A stretch of 51,782 nucleotides of DNA, from assembly GCF_910584445.1 (NCBI RefSeq), contig NZ_CAJUBO010000019.1:1-51782 (forward strand). The letters run 5' to 3'. Origin of the DNA: an uncultured Desulfovibrio sp. Lineage in GTDB: Bacteria; Desulfobacterota; Desulfovibrionia; Desulfovibrionales; Desulfovibrionaceae. Positions 40,436 to 47,866 of this stretch are shown here, one piece after another (the stretch's first letter is position 1; each line of letters opens with the position of its first letter). The position numbers and the translations under genes were made by a program. The notes below the pieces were generated by a model. It saw only the letters and a program-made list of their open reading frames with translations. It did not search any database and had not been told where the DNA came from.

Positions 40436-41245
40436 ATGCGTCGTCTGCTTGCCCTGCTACTGGCGGTTCCCCTGCTTTTGTCCGGCCTGTGCGGCTGCGC
40501 CAGCCGCTACGGCGAACAGAAAACCACCGTGAACTACTACCCCGGCTGTTACCGGCCCATCCAGGACCTGCGCGAGCGTGAAAACGACGTCGCCAAGGGG
40601 ACAGCCGGCGGCGCGGCCGTGGGCGCGCTCGGCGGGGCGCTCCTCGGGCTGCTCGCCAGCGGCGGCAAATGGGAAGGCGCGGCCGTGGGCGCGGTCGGCG
40701 GCGCGGCGGCGGGCGGCGTCATGGGCAATATCTATGCCCAGAAACAGCGCCAGCGGGACGACAACCAGCGCCTTGCCAGCTATTTGCAGGACATCGACGG
40801 CGATATTTCCGATCTGGACATCACGGGTGCCGCCGCCCGCACCTCGCTCCAGTGCTATGACCAGCAGTTCGCCCTGCTCCTTAAGGACATCAGGGCCAAA
40901 GCCATCGACCGCGAGACCGCCGCCAAGCGCTTCGCGGAGATCTCCTCCGGCCGGGAAGAGGCCATCGCCCTGCTGGGCACTGCCGTGGCCCACGCCCGCG
41001 ATCTCGACCAGCAGTATGAAGAGGCCTTCGCCAACGAGGAGCGCGCCGTGACAAGCCCCCGCGCGGCCGCGCAAGGGCAGGACCGGCAGCGGCAGAACGT
41101 CAGGGCCATCAATGCCGCCCGCCAGAAAAAGCAGAACCTGACGCAAAAAACGGCCGCGCTTGACCGGGAAAAGACGGAAGCCGCCCAGGTCACCACCAGG
41201 CAGACGCAGGAGATCAATGAAGCCCTGGCGGATATCCGGGCCTGA
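40436..41245 (+). CDS. Glycine-zipper lipoprotein
   Basis: A 269-residue lipoprotein. The signal peptide (1-20) ends in the lipobox LCGC, so Cys21 should be lipidated. A glycine-zipper segment follows (about 55-98: AGGAAVGALGGALLGLLASG, then WEGAAVGAVGGAAAGGVMGN), the type of sequence that packs into or across membranes in outer-membrane proteins. The remaining 170 residues are helical and coiled-coil-prone, rich in Gln, Arg and Ala. It is the first gene after a good promoter, on the strand of the srf-like genes, 63 bases before the protease gene. I infer it is the outer-membrane or periplasmic component of that locus. Confidence 0.85.
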   Translation: MRRLLALLLAVPLLLSGLCGCASRYGEQKTTVNYYPGCYRPIQDLRERENDVAKGTAGGAAVGALGGALLGLLASGGKWEGAAVGAVGGAAAGGVMGNIYAQKQRQRDDNQRLASYLQDIDGDISDLDITGAAARTSLQCYDQQFALLLKDIRAKAIDRETAAKRFAEISSGREEAIALLGTAVAHARDLDQQYEEAFANEERAVTSPRAAAQGQDRQRQNVRAINAARQKKQNLTQKTAALDREKTEAAQVTTRQTQEINEALADIRA

Positions 41246-41308
41246 CCGCCCCGATGCCATGCGGGATGCCTGGCGGAGAAGCGCGGGCGCCCCGCCGGAG
41301 CATGAGCC

Positions 41309-42316
41309 ATGAACACGAACACCACCGGACGGCGCCGTTGGGGCGCCTGGCTTCCGCTGGCGCTGAGCGTCCTGCTCCTCGTGGGTCTGGGCTGGGCCTG
41401 CCAGCGCATCTGGGCCGCCCAGGCCGCGCGCCTTGAGGCGGATGCGGCGGCGCGCGCGCGTCTTGCCGAGCTGAACGACGAACGCGACAGGCTCGCCGCG
41501 CTCCTCACGCTGGCGCCGTGCGCGGCCAGGGAAAAGCTGGACGCGGACTCCGCGGGCGCCGCCCCCGCGCCCACAACGGCAACATCCCCCGGCACCACCG
41601 GCGCGTCCGCGCCGGCGCAGACGCCCGCCCCGGCCGCCGTTCCCGCGGCGGCGTCTCCGGCGGCGGTCGAAAATGCGTGCGTCTTTCTGGTCAGCGTGGA
41701 CGAAAACGGGCACATTTCCACGGGTTCGGGCTTTTTCGTGGCCCCGGGCCGCGTGGCGACCAACCGCCATGTGGTGGAAAAGTCGCGGGGCGGACTCCTG
41801 GTGACGAGCAAGGCGCTGGGCCGCCCGGTGGCCGGGCGCGTGCTGGCCCGGAGCGACGAGCGGCACGGCGATTACGCCCTGGTGGCGGTGGAGCCTCCGG
41901 CCGGCGCGCGCCCCGCCGTGCTCGGCTTTGCCGATGTGGCCCGGCGCACGGACAAGGTGGGCGCCTGGGGCTTTCCCGACGTGGTGGGCAAGAACGATCC
42001 GGGCTATGCCCGCCTGCTCACGGGCGCGGACATCACGGCCATGCCGGAACTTTCCTACAGCGAGGGCGTGGTCAGCGCCGTGCTTGACCGCACGCCGCCG
42101 CTCATCGTCCACACGGCGCCCATTTCCCCCGGCAACAGCGGCGGCCCGCTGGTCAATGCGCGGGGCGAGGTGGTGGGCATCAATACCATGATCTCTCTCG
42201 ACGAAGGCAGCTACCGCCAGGCCTCCATCGCCCTGGCCGGCGCGGACCTGCTCCGCTTTCTCACCGCGCAGGGCGTCCCGGTGCAGACGCGGCGCGCCGC
42301 CACGGAGGCCCCATGA
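41309..42316 (+). CDS. Membrane-anchored trypsin-like serine protease
   Basis: A 335-residue protein. An uncleaved N-terminal helix (about 13-31, WLPLALSVLLLVGLGWACQ) anchors it. A coiled-coil-like stretch (36-62) and an Ala/Pro/Thr-rich linker lead to a chymotrypsin-fold domain (about 122-320). The catalytic triad is visible: His154 in TNRHVV, Asp188 in HGDYALVAV, Ser277 in SPGNSGGPL. The domain resembles DegP/HtrA but no PDZ domain follows, so it is not a full HtrA. It would act in the periplasm. The stop overlaps srfA as ATGA, tying it firmly to the srf-like genes. Confidence 0.88.
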   Translation: MNTNTTGRRRWGAWLPLALSVLLLVGLGWACQRIWAAQAARLEADAAARARLAELNDERDRLAALLTLAPCAAREKLDADSAGAAPAPTTATSPGTTGASAPAQTPAPAAVPAAASPAAVENACVFLVSVDENGHISTGSGFFVAPGRVATNRHVVEKSRGGLLVTSKALGRPVAGRVLARSDERHGDYALVAVEPPAGARPAVLGFADVARRTDKVGAWGFPDVVGKNDPGYARLLTGADITAMPELSYSEGVVSAVLDRTPPLIVHTAPISPGNSGGPLVNARGEVVGINTMISLDEGSYRQASIALAGADLLRFLTAQGVPVQTRRAATEAP

Positions 42317-43497
42317 GCGGCACCCGTATCGCCTCCACTTCCCGCGCGGGCATGCATGCGCTCGCGTTCCAGGGCATCGCCCCCAGCGCCAGCTTTCCCC
42401 AGATCCGGGACATGCTCCTGCACAAATTCGGCGACGAATACGTCCTCCTCTTCGCCCGGCCGGCGGAAAACACGGCGGACGGCAGCATCGACTGGTACTC
42501 TCCGGTTCAGGGCGAACCGCGCAGGCTCGGCGACCTTTCCCCCGAGCGGGAGCGCGCCGCGCGCGAGCGCCTGGCGCACATGGGCGGCGAGATCCTCCGC
42601 TACGCGGAGGAACTCATCCATTCGCACGATCCGCTCAAGGTCACGCGGGGCAACATCCTCAAGCTCGCCCTGTGCTATCCCGACGACAGCGCCCTGTATG
42701 TGGTGGGCGACCAGCCCGTCTTTACCTGCTGGGGCTTCGGACCGGGCACGCCCGGCGTGGAGGCCGCCAGCCTGAGCCGCCTGGCCGTCCCCGTGGCGGC
42801 GCCGCACGAAACGGCCGCCGCTCCCGCGCCCCCGCCGCCCGCGGCGGAAAAGCGCGGCGCCCCCGGCTGCCTCTGGTGGCTTCTGCCCCTGCTGCTCGCC
42901 TGCGCCCTGTGCTTCCTGCTCTTCACGAGCTTTGCCGGGCTTCCGGCGCCCGGGGGCACGGCGTTGCTGTATCTGCCCGGGCCGGACTTCCTGGCCGCGC
43001 CGCCGGCGCGCCAGAAGGAGCTTGAGCAGCGCGCGGCGGAGATCGCCGGGCTGCGCCGCAAGGCGGAGGAACACGCGGCCCTGTGCCGGAAAGACCCGGC
43101 CGGCGGGGCGACCGCGCCCGCCGCGCCGAAAAACCAGCTCGTCATCCCGGAAGGCGCCCGTGACCCCGGCTTCATGGCGGGGCGCTGGCGCTGCGACACG
43201 GGCCTTGCCAACACCCGCACCGGCGAGGCCGTGGTTTTTGAATTTGCCTTCGATGCCAAGGGCAGGGGGCAGGGCATCATCCACGAGCAGCACGACCGCT
43301 GCGCGGGCGACGCCACGGCCCGGTTCGAAAATGGCCTGCTCCATATCGACCTCGGGCCGCAACAGTGCGAAAAGTCCTCCACCGGCTACGCGCGGGTCAG
43401 CATCGACTGTCGCGCCTCCGCCGGCGGGGCAAGCCAGTGCGTGGGCATCAATGACGACGGCACCCGCTGGGATGCCGATTTCCGCCGGGTGCGCTGA
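42313..43497 (+). CDS. srfA: SrfA-like membrane protein
   Basis: A 394-residue protein. The cytoplasmic N-terminal part includes GSIDWYSPVQGEPRRLGDLS and LCYPDDSALYVVGDQP followed by a CWGF tetrad, which match the pattern I recall for enterobacterial SrfA (DWY.P..G; P....yvv...PV..fWGF). After a Pro/Ala linker, one membrane helix (about 186-208, CLWWLLPLLLACALCFLLF) leads to a periplasmic part. A short coiled coil (230-260) precedes a C-terminal domain of about 110 residues starting GFMAGRWRCDT and carrying four extra cysteines. A related copy of this domain ends the next gene. The SrfA assignment rests on memory of the family and on the following srfB and srfC; the biochemical role is not established. 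Confidence 0.8.
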   Translation: MSGTRIASTSRAGMHALAFQGIAPSASFPQIRDMLLHKFGDEYVLLFARPAENTADGSIDWYSPVQGEPRRLGDLSPERERAARERLAHMGGEILRYAEELIHSHDPLKVTRGNILKLALCYPDDSALYVVGDQPVFTCWGFGPGTPGVEAASLSRLAVPVAAPHETAAAPAPPPPAAEKRGAPGCLWWLLPLLLACALCFLLFTSFAGLPAPGGTALLYLPGPDFLAAPPARQKELEQRAAEIAGLRRKAEEHAALCRKDPAGGATAPAAPKNQLVIPEGARDPGFMAGRWRCDTGLANTRTGEAVVFEFAFDAKGRGQGIIHEQHDRCAGDATARFENGLLHIDLGPQQCEKSSTGYARVSIDCRASAGGASQCVGINDDGTRWDADFRRVR

Positions 43498-43544
43498 CCG
43501 CCCGGAAAGCCAGTTGCGGACGCTTTCGTCCGCCGGAGCCGACC

Positions 43545-44663
43545 ATGAGCATCCTGCTTCGCCTCACGGTTCTTCTTGTCCTGTGCCTCGCGCAGGCGGG
43601 GGAAGGCCTGTGCGCCGACACCCTGACCAATATCCCGCGGCCCGCCGCCCCCGCCGTCCAGGGGCTGCGCGAACATCTCGTGCCCGGGGCGCTCGTGCGC
43701 CTGCCCGACGGTCGCCAGACCCGCATCATCGAGGTCCTGCCCGGGAGCATCCGCACCGAGCTTGGCGTGACGCTCACGCCCGAAGGCGTGGTGGAAGGCG
43801 CGGCGGAAACGGCGCCGGTCACCGTGCTGGAGCCTGCGGTCCCGACCCCCGAGACAACGCCCGAAACAGCGCAGGCAACGACGCCGCAAACACCAACTCC
43901 CCCAAAAGAGAGTCCGCAGGCGGTCCCGCCCGCAACGGCGCAGGCTCCGGACCAGAAAACGCCCGCGCCGGAACGCGCCGAACTTCCCGTGCCCACGGTC
44001 CCGCAGGGCGCCGGGACACAGCAGACCGTGCCCGCTGTCCCCGAAGAGACGCCCCGCCAGCTGACCATCGTCGAGCTGCTGCCCATGACGCCGGCCCCGG
44101 AACAGCGCACGGCGGAAACAACGCCTGCCAAAGAAAAGCCGAAGCCGGACCCCGCCCCCGCGCCGGAGAAGAAGAAGGCCGCTCCCGCGAAGGAAGCCAG
44201 GCCCAAGGAAAAGCCGGCCAAGGCGCCGAAGCCCAAGGCCGCCACGAAAAAACCGGCCATCGGCGAGGAGCTGCGTATCCCGCCCGAAGCCGTGCGCACG
44301 GGCAATCTTGATTTTCTTGAGGGCTGCTGGCAGGGCACGCGCCCGGAATACTATTCCAAGCGGATCATCAAGGAGTGCTTCTGCTTCGGCGCCAATGGCG
44401 GCGCGGGCAAGCGCCGCGTCATCGATTCCCTGGGCGGCCGGATGTGCATCGGCTCCTCCAGGGCCAAACTGTCCAAGGACGGCGTGCTCTCGGTGACGTC
44501 CTCCGGCGCGGCCTGCACGGACGGCGAGCGCTGGGGCCAGGCGGAAATGGTCTGCCGGGGCACGGGCCAGCGCGCGCCCTGTACCTGGGTCTTCAAGGAC
44601 GCCCAGGGCGGCAGGCAATCCTATGAGATCCCCTTTGTCCGTGTGGAAAGCTGCGGGAGGTAG
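43545..44663 (+). CDS. Exported protein with a second SrfA-type C-terminal domain
   Basis: A 372-residue protein. A Sec signal peptide (about 1-24, ending near GLCAD) directs it to the periplasm. A small N-terminal module (30-85, LVPGALVRLPDGRQTRIIEV) is followed by a Pro/Thr/Lys/Ala-rich, probably disordered linker (85-245). The C-terminal 110 residues begin DFLEGCWQGTR. They repeat the layout of the SrfA C-terminal domain, including the G-x-W motif, the FGANGG turn, the four cysteine positions (RMC, AAC, MVC, APC) and the final FVRVESC. It starts 47 bases after srfA and ends three bases before srfB. I infer a tandem duplication of the SrfA periplasmic domain. Confidence 0.83.
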   Translation: MSILLRLTVLLVLCLAQAGEGLCADTLTNIPRPAAPAVQGLREHLVPGALVRLPDGRQTRIIEVLPGSIRTELGVTLTPEGVVEGAAETAPVTVLEPAVPTPETTPETAQATTPQTPTPPKESPQAVPPATAQAPDQKTPAPERAELPVPTVPQGAGTQQTVPAVPEETPRQLTIVELLPMTPAPEQRTAETTPAKEKPKPDPAPAPEKKKAAPAKEARPKEKPAKAPKPKAATKKPAIGEELRIPPEAVRTGNLDFLEGCWQGTRPEYYSKRIIKECFCFGANGGAGKRRVIDSLGGRMCIGSSRAKLSKDGVLSVTSSGAACTDGERWGQAEMVCRGTGQRAPCTWVFKDAQGGRQSYEIPFVRVESCGR

Positions 44664-44666
44664 CGG

Positions 44667-47600
44667 ATGTTCCCCATGCCCCAGTACCGGAATCCCGTCA
44701 GCCTCATCCCCGGCGGCTGCCCGCAGCTGCTGGACTTTGCCGCCGAGCTTTCCCTGCTCGACAGCGTGCGCTACAGCTTTGAGGAGCTTCGCGAGACCGA
44801 GTCCGGCGGCGGCACGCGCGTCCATCTGCATGCCTTCCGGAAAAATGCCGAAGGCGAGATCGTGGACGAGCTTGACCCGGCGCGCAGGGCGGGCGGCTAC
44901 GCCTATGAGCTGAACGCCCGCAAGGCCATCCAGCCCTGGCTCGGCCAGTGGATCCCCGTGCCGTTCCTGCGTACCCGCGAACAGACCTGGCCGGACAGCG
45001 GCGAGTGCCGCTTTGAATACGGACCCACCAACTGGGCGCGCGTCCGCCTTGCGCTCAACGACGAGGCGCCGGACACCCTGCGCGTGGTGCTGGCCTTCGA
45101 CATGGGCGTGGAGGACAAGACAGGCGACGTCTATGCCGCGCTCACCCCCGGGGATGTGGACGCCAACGCCCATTTCCGGCTGGCCTGGCGCTTCAGGGAC
45201 AATGCGTGGTTCATGGATCTCGCCTGGGTGGAGGAATGGCTGCGCGAACTCTGGCAGGCCTGGCGCAAGCGGCAGGGACGGACTCCGCTGGACGAGGAGC
45301 AGCAGTTCGCCCACCTCGCCGCCTATCTCACCACACTGGAGGCGCTGGAGCGCGCCATCCGCGGCACCGAGGTCTATGTCATCCGGCCGGACGCCAAGAA
45401 CTGCGTGGATGTGGACCTGGTGCTGGATATCGGCAATTCGCGCACCACGGGCATCCTGGTGGAGACCCACACCCAGAGCGCCACCAACCTCAATGACAGC
45501 TACCTGCTCCAGTTGCGGGACATGGACGAGCCTGACAAGGTCTACACCGACCCCTTCGAGACCCGCGTGGAATTTTCCGAAATCAGCTTCGGCAACGATG
45601 CCCTGAGCCTGCGCTCGGGCCGCCGCACCCCGGCCTTCGCCTGGCCTTCGCCGGTGCGTATCGGCCCGGAGGCGGCGCGCCTTGCCACGCTCTCGCGCTG
45701 CGAGCAGGGTTCCACGGGCATGTCCAGCCCCAAGCGCTATCTCTGGGACGAACGCAACTGGAAGCGCACCTGGCGTTTCAATACCAGGAGCGAAAAGGCG
45801 CCCTATGTCACGCGCGGGCCGCTGGCCCAGCGCATCAATTCCAGCGGCACGCCCCTCTGCTGCATGGACGACCCGCTCTTCACCCGCAACCGCGCCTTCC
45901 GCGACCAGGAGCGCGAAAGCGCCTTCGAGTCGCTCTTCACCCGCTCCTCGCTCATGATGTTTCTCTTGGTGGAAATCATCCAGCAGGCGCTTCTGACCAT
46001 CAATTCGCCGGGGCAGCGCTGCCGCCGCGAGGCCTCCGCCGAGCCGCGCCGCCTGCGCCAGGTCATCTTCACCGTGCCGGGCGGCATGCCCCTCGCGGAG
46101 CAGAAGATCTACCGCCGCTGGGCCAAATGGGCCGTCCATGTGCTGTGGGAAGCGCTCGGCTGGGGCCAGTATTATGTGGACGCCCCGGCCCGGCGCCGTC
46201 ACGGCGAGGCGGCGGACTACCGCACCAATCCGGTCATCCGCTGCGACTGGGACGAAGCCACCTGCACCCAGCTCGTTTTCATCTACAACGAGATCACCCG
46301 CAAATTCCAGGGCGACGCGCAGCTCTTCTGCGAACTCATGGGCCGCCCCCGCGCCTTTCCCGGCAGGGAAGGGCTGGCGCCCAGCGTGCGCGTCGCCACC
46401 ATCGACATCGGCGGCGGCACCACGGACCTTTCGATCACGACCTTTGAACTCGCCAGCGCTGAAGGCGCCACGCCGCGCATGGCCCCGCACCCGGACTTCC
46501 ACGACGGCTTCAACCTCGCCGGGGACGATATCCTCCGCGCCGTGGTGGCCGAGCATGTGCTCGAAGCCGTGGGCGCGGCCATGGCCGAGGCGGGCGTGAA
46601 GAACACGCGCGCCGCCCTGGCCGCGCTTTTCGGGCGTGACACCATGGACAGCAGCAAGGACCGCCTCAACCAGCGCATCCAGTTCATCCGCCAGGTGGCC
46701 GTCCCGGCGGCGCTGCGCGTCCTCGCCCTGTATGAGGAGGCGGACGTGCGCGGCGGCGGCGGGGGCACGGTCTTTCGCCTGGGCGACTGTTTCGTGCGGC
46801 CCGCGGAAGGACCGGACGCCGACCGGCGCGGGCGCACATCCGCCCGGACCGGAGGCGAAAGCGCGCCCGAAGAACGCGCCGCGCCCGTCTTTTCCGGCGC
46901 TCTCGCGCCCATGCCCGGCGCGGCCGCCCTGCGCTATGTGACGGACTATGTGCGCGACCACGGCGGCTCCGAAGACTTTGACCCCCTCGCCATCCCCATC
47001 CGCGTGGACCCGCGCCGCGTGGACGACACGGTACGCACGGCCCTGCGCGACGTGCTCGCCAACCTGTGCGAGGTCATCCACCTCTATGACTGCGACGTGC
47101 TCCTGCTCACGGGCAGGCCCAGCCGCTGGCCGGGCATCGCGGAGAGCGTCTGCTCCCTGCTGCCCGTGCCGCCGAGCCGCATCTTCCCCATGGGCGACTA
47201 CCGCGTCGGCGGCTGGTACCCCTTCTCGGACGCACTCGGCAACATGACCGACCCCAAGACCACGGTGGTGGTGGGGGCCATCCTCTGCGCCCTGGCCGAA
47301 GGACAGCTGGAGGGCTTTTCCTTTGATCCGCACGGGCTGAGGCTCACCTCCACGGCCCGCTATATCGGCGAGATGGAGCTGAACGGCCAGATCCGCGCCA
47401 ACAAGGTCTGGTTCACGGTGGACCCGGAGCGCCGCAGCGTGGAACCGCCCGTGGCCGAGGTCACCTTCAGCGGTCCCATGGCCGTGGGTTTCCGCCAGCT
47501 GGCCGCCGAACGCTGGACGACCACGCGCTATTATTTCCTGGAATTCGTCAATGACGACGCGCGGCGGGAAAACGCCCACCTCCTGCCCTTCACCGTCCGG

Positions 47601-47801
47601 CTGCGCCTCACCCTGCCTGACGAGGACGAAACCACGGCCCCCGGCGCGGACGCCGGCGCGGGCGAAGGCGAGTTTTCCATCGAGGAAGTGACGGGCCGGG
47701 GCGGCGAAAGCCCGTCGGGCAAGGTGCTGGACATGCGGCTCCAGACACTGCCGCGCGACGAAGGCTTCTGGATGGACACGGGCATCGTCTATGGCGATTG
47801 A
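44667..47801 (+). CDS. srfB: SrfB, actin/Hsp70-fold ATPase of the srf locus
   Basis: A 1044-residue soluble protein matching the 'virulence factor SrfB' family in size and context. Three nucleotide-binding motifs of the actin/Hsp70/sugar-kinase superfamily are visible: phosphate 1 DIGNSRTTGILVE at residue 254, phosphate 2 DIGGGTTDLSI at residue 580, and an adenosine-type LLLTGRPSRWPGI around 814. The first 250 residues precede the fold and are unique to the family, and a 100-residue tail with acidic low-complexity follows. There is no signal or membrane helix, so it acts in the cytoplasm. The ATG is three bases after the previous stop. Role unknown; as an ATP-switching protein it could drive assembly or act as a chaperone. 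Confidence 0.9.
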   Translation: MFPMPQYRNPVSLIPGGCPQLLDFAAELSLLDSVRYSFEELRETESGGGTRVHLHAFRKNAEGEIVDELDPARRAGGYAYELNARKAIQPWLGQWIPVPFLRTREQTWPDSGECRFEYGPTNWARVRLALNDEAPDTLRVVLAFDMGVEDKTGDVYAALTPGDVDANAHFRLAWRFRDNAWFMDLAWVEEWLRELWQAWRKRQGRTPLDEEQQFAHLAAYLTTLEALERAIRGTEVYVIRPDAKNCVDVDLVLDIGNSRTTGILVETHTQSATNLNDSYLLQLRDMDEPDKVYTDPFETRVEFSEISFGNDALSLRSGRRTPAFAWPSPVRIGPEAARLATLSRCEQGSTGMSSPKRYLWDERNWKRTWRFNTRSEKAPYVTRGPLAQRINSSGTPLCCMDDPLFTRNRAFRDQERESAFESLFTRSSLMMFLLVEIIQQALLTINSPGQRCRREASAEPRRLRQVIFTVPGGMPLAEQKIYRRWAKWAVHVLWEALGWGQYYVDAPARRRHGEAADYRTNPVIRCDWDEATCTQLVFIYNEITRKFQGDAQLFCELMGRPRAFPGREGLAPSVRVATIDIGGGTTDLSITTFELASAEGATPRMAPHPDFHDGFNLAGDDILRAVVAEHVLEAVGAAMAEAGVKNTRAALAALFGRDTMDSSKDRLNQRIQFIRQVAVPAALRVLALYEEADVRGGGGGTVFRLGDCFVRPAEGPDADRRGRTSARTGGESAPEERAAPVFSGALAPMPGAAALRYVTDYVRDHGGSEDFDPLAIPIRVDPRRVDDTVRTALRDVLANLCEVIHLYDCDVLLLTGRPSRWPGIAESVCSLLPVPPSRIFPMGDYRVGGWYPFSDALGNMTDPKTTVVVGAILCALAEGQLEGFSFDPHGLRLTSTARYIGEMELNGQIRANKVWFTVDPERRSVEPPVAEVTFSGPMAVGFRQLAAERWTTTRYYFLEFVNDDARRENAHLLPFTVRLRLTLPDEDETTAPGADAGAGEGEFSIEEVTGRGGESPSGKVLDMRLQTLPRDEGFWMDTGIVYGD

Positions 47802-47866
47802 GACGGCAGTGGCGCCCGGTCCCCGGCGCACGGACGGCGCATACCCCGCCCGATGAAGGAGCACTC

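Noticed and set aside
40436..42316. The lipoprotein/protease pair as a type VI or other known secretion system part
   Set aside because: No Tss, Gsp, Sct or Vir homologue is present in the window; similarity does not go beyond glycine-zipper and trypsin-like folds.
43386..47864. A 1492-codon open frame on the minus strand, opposite the srf genes
   Set aside because: It is antisense to five recognisable protein segments, has the skewed Gly/Ala/Arg/His composition of a shadow frame in GC-rich DNA, and contains no domain motif.
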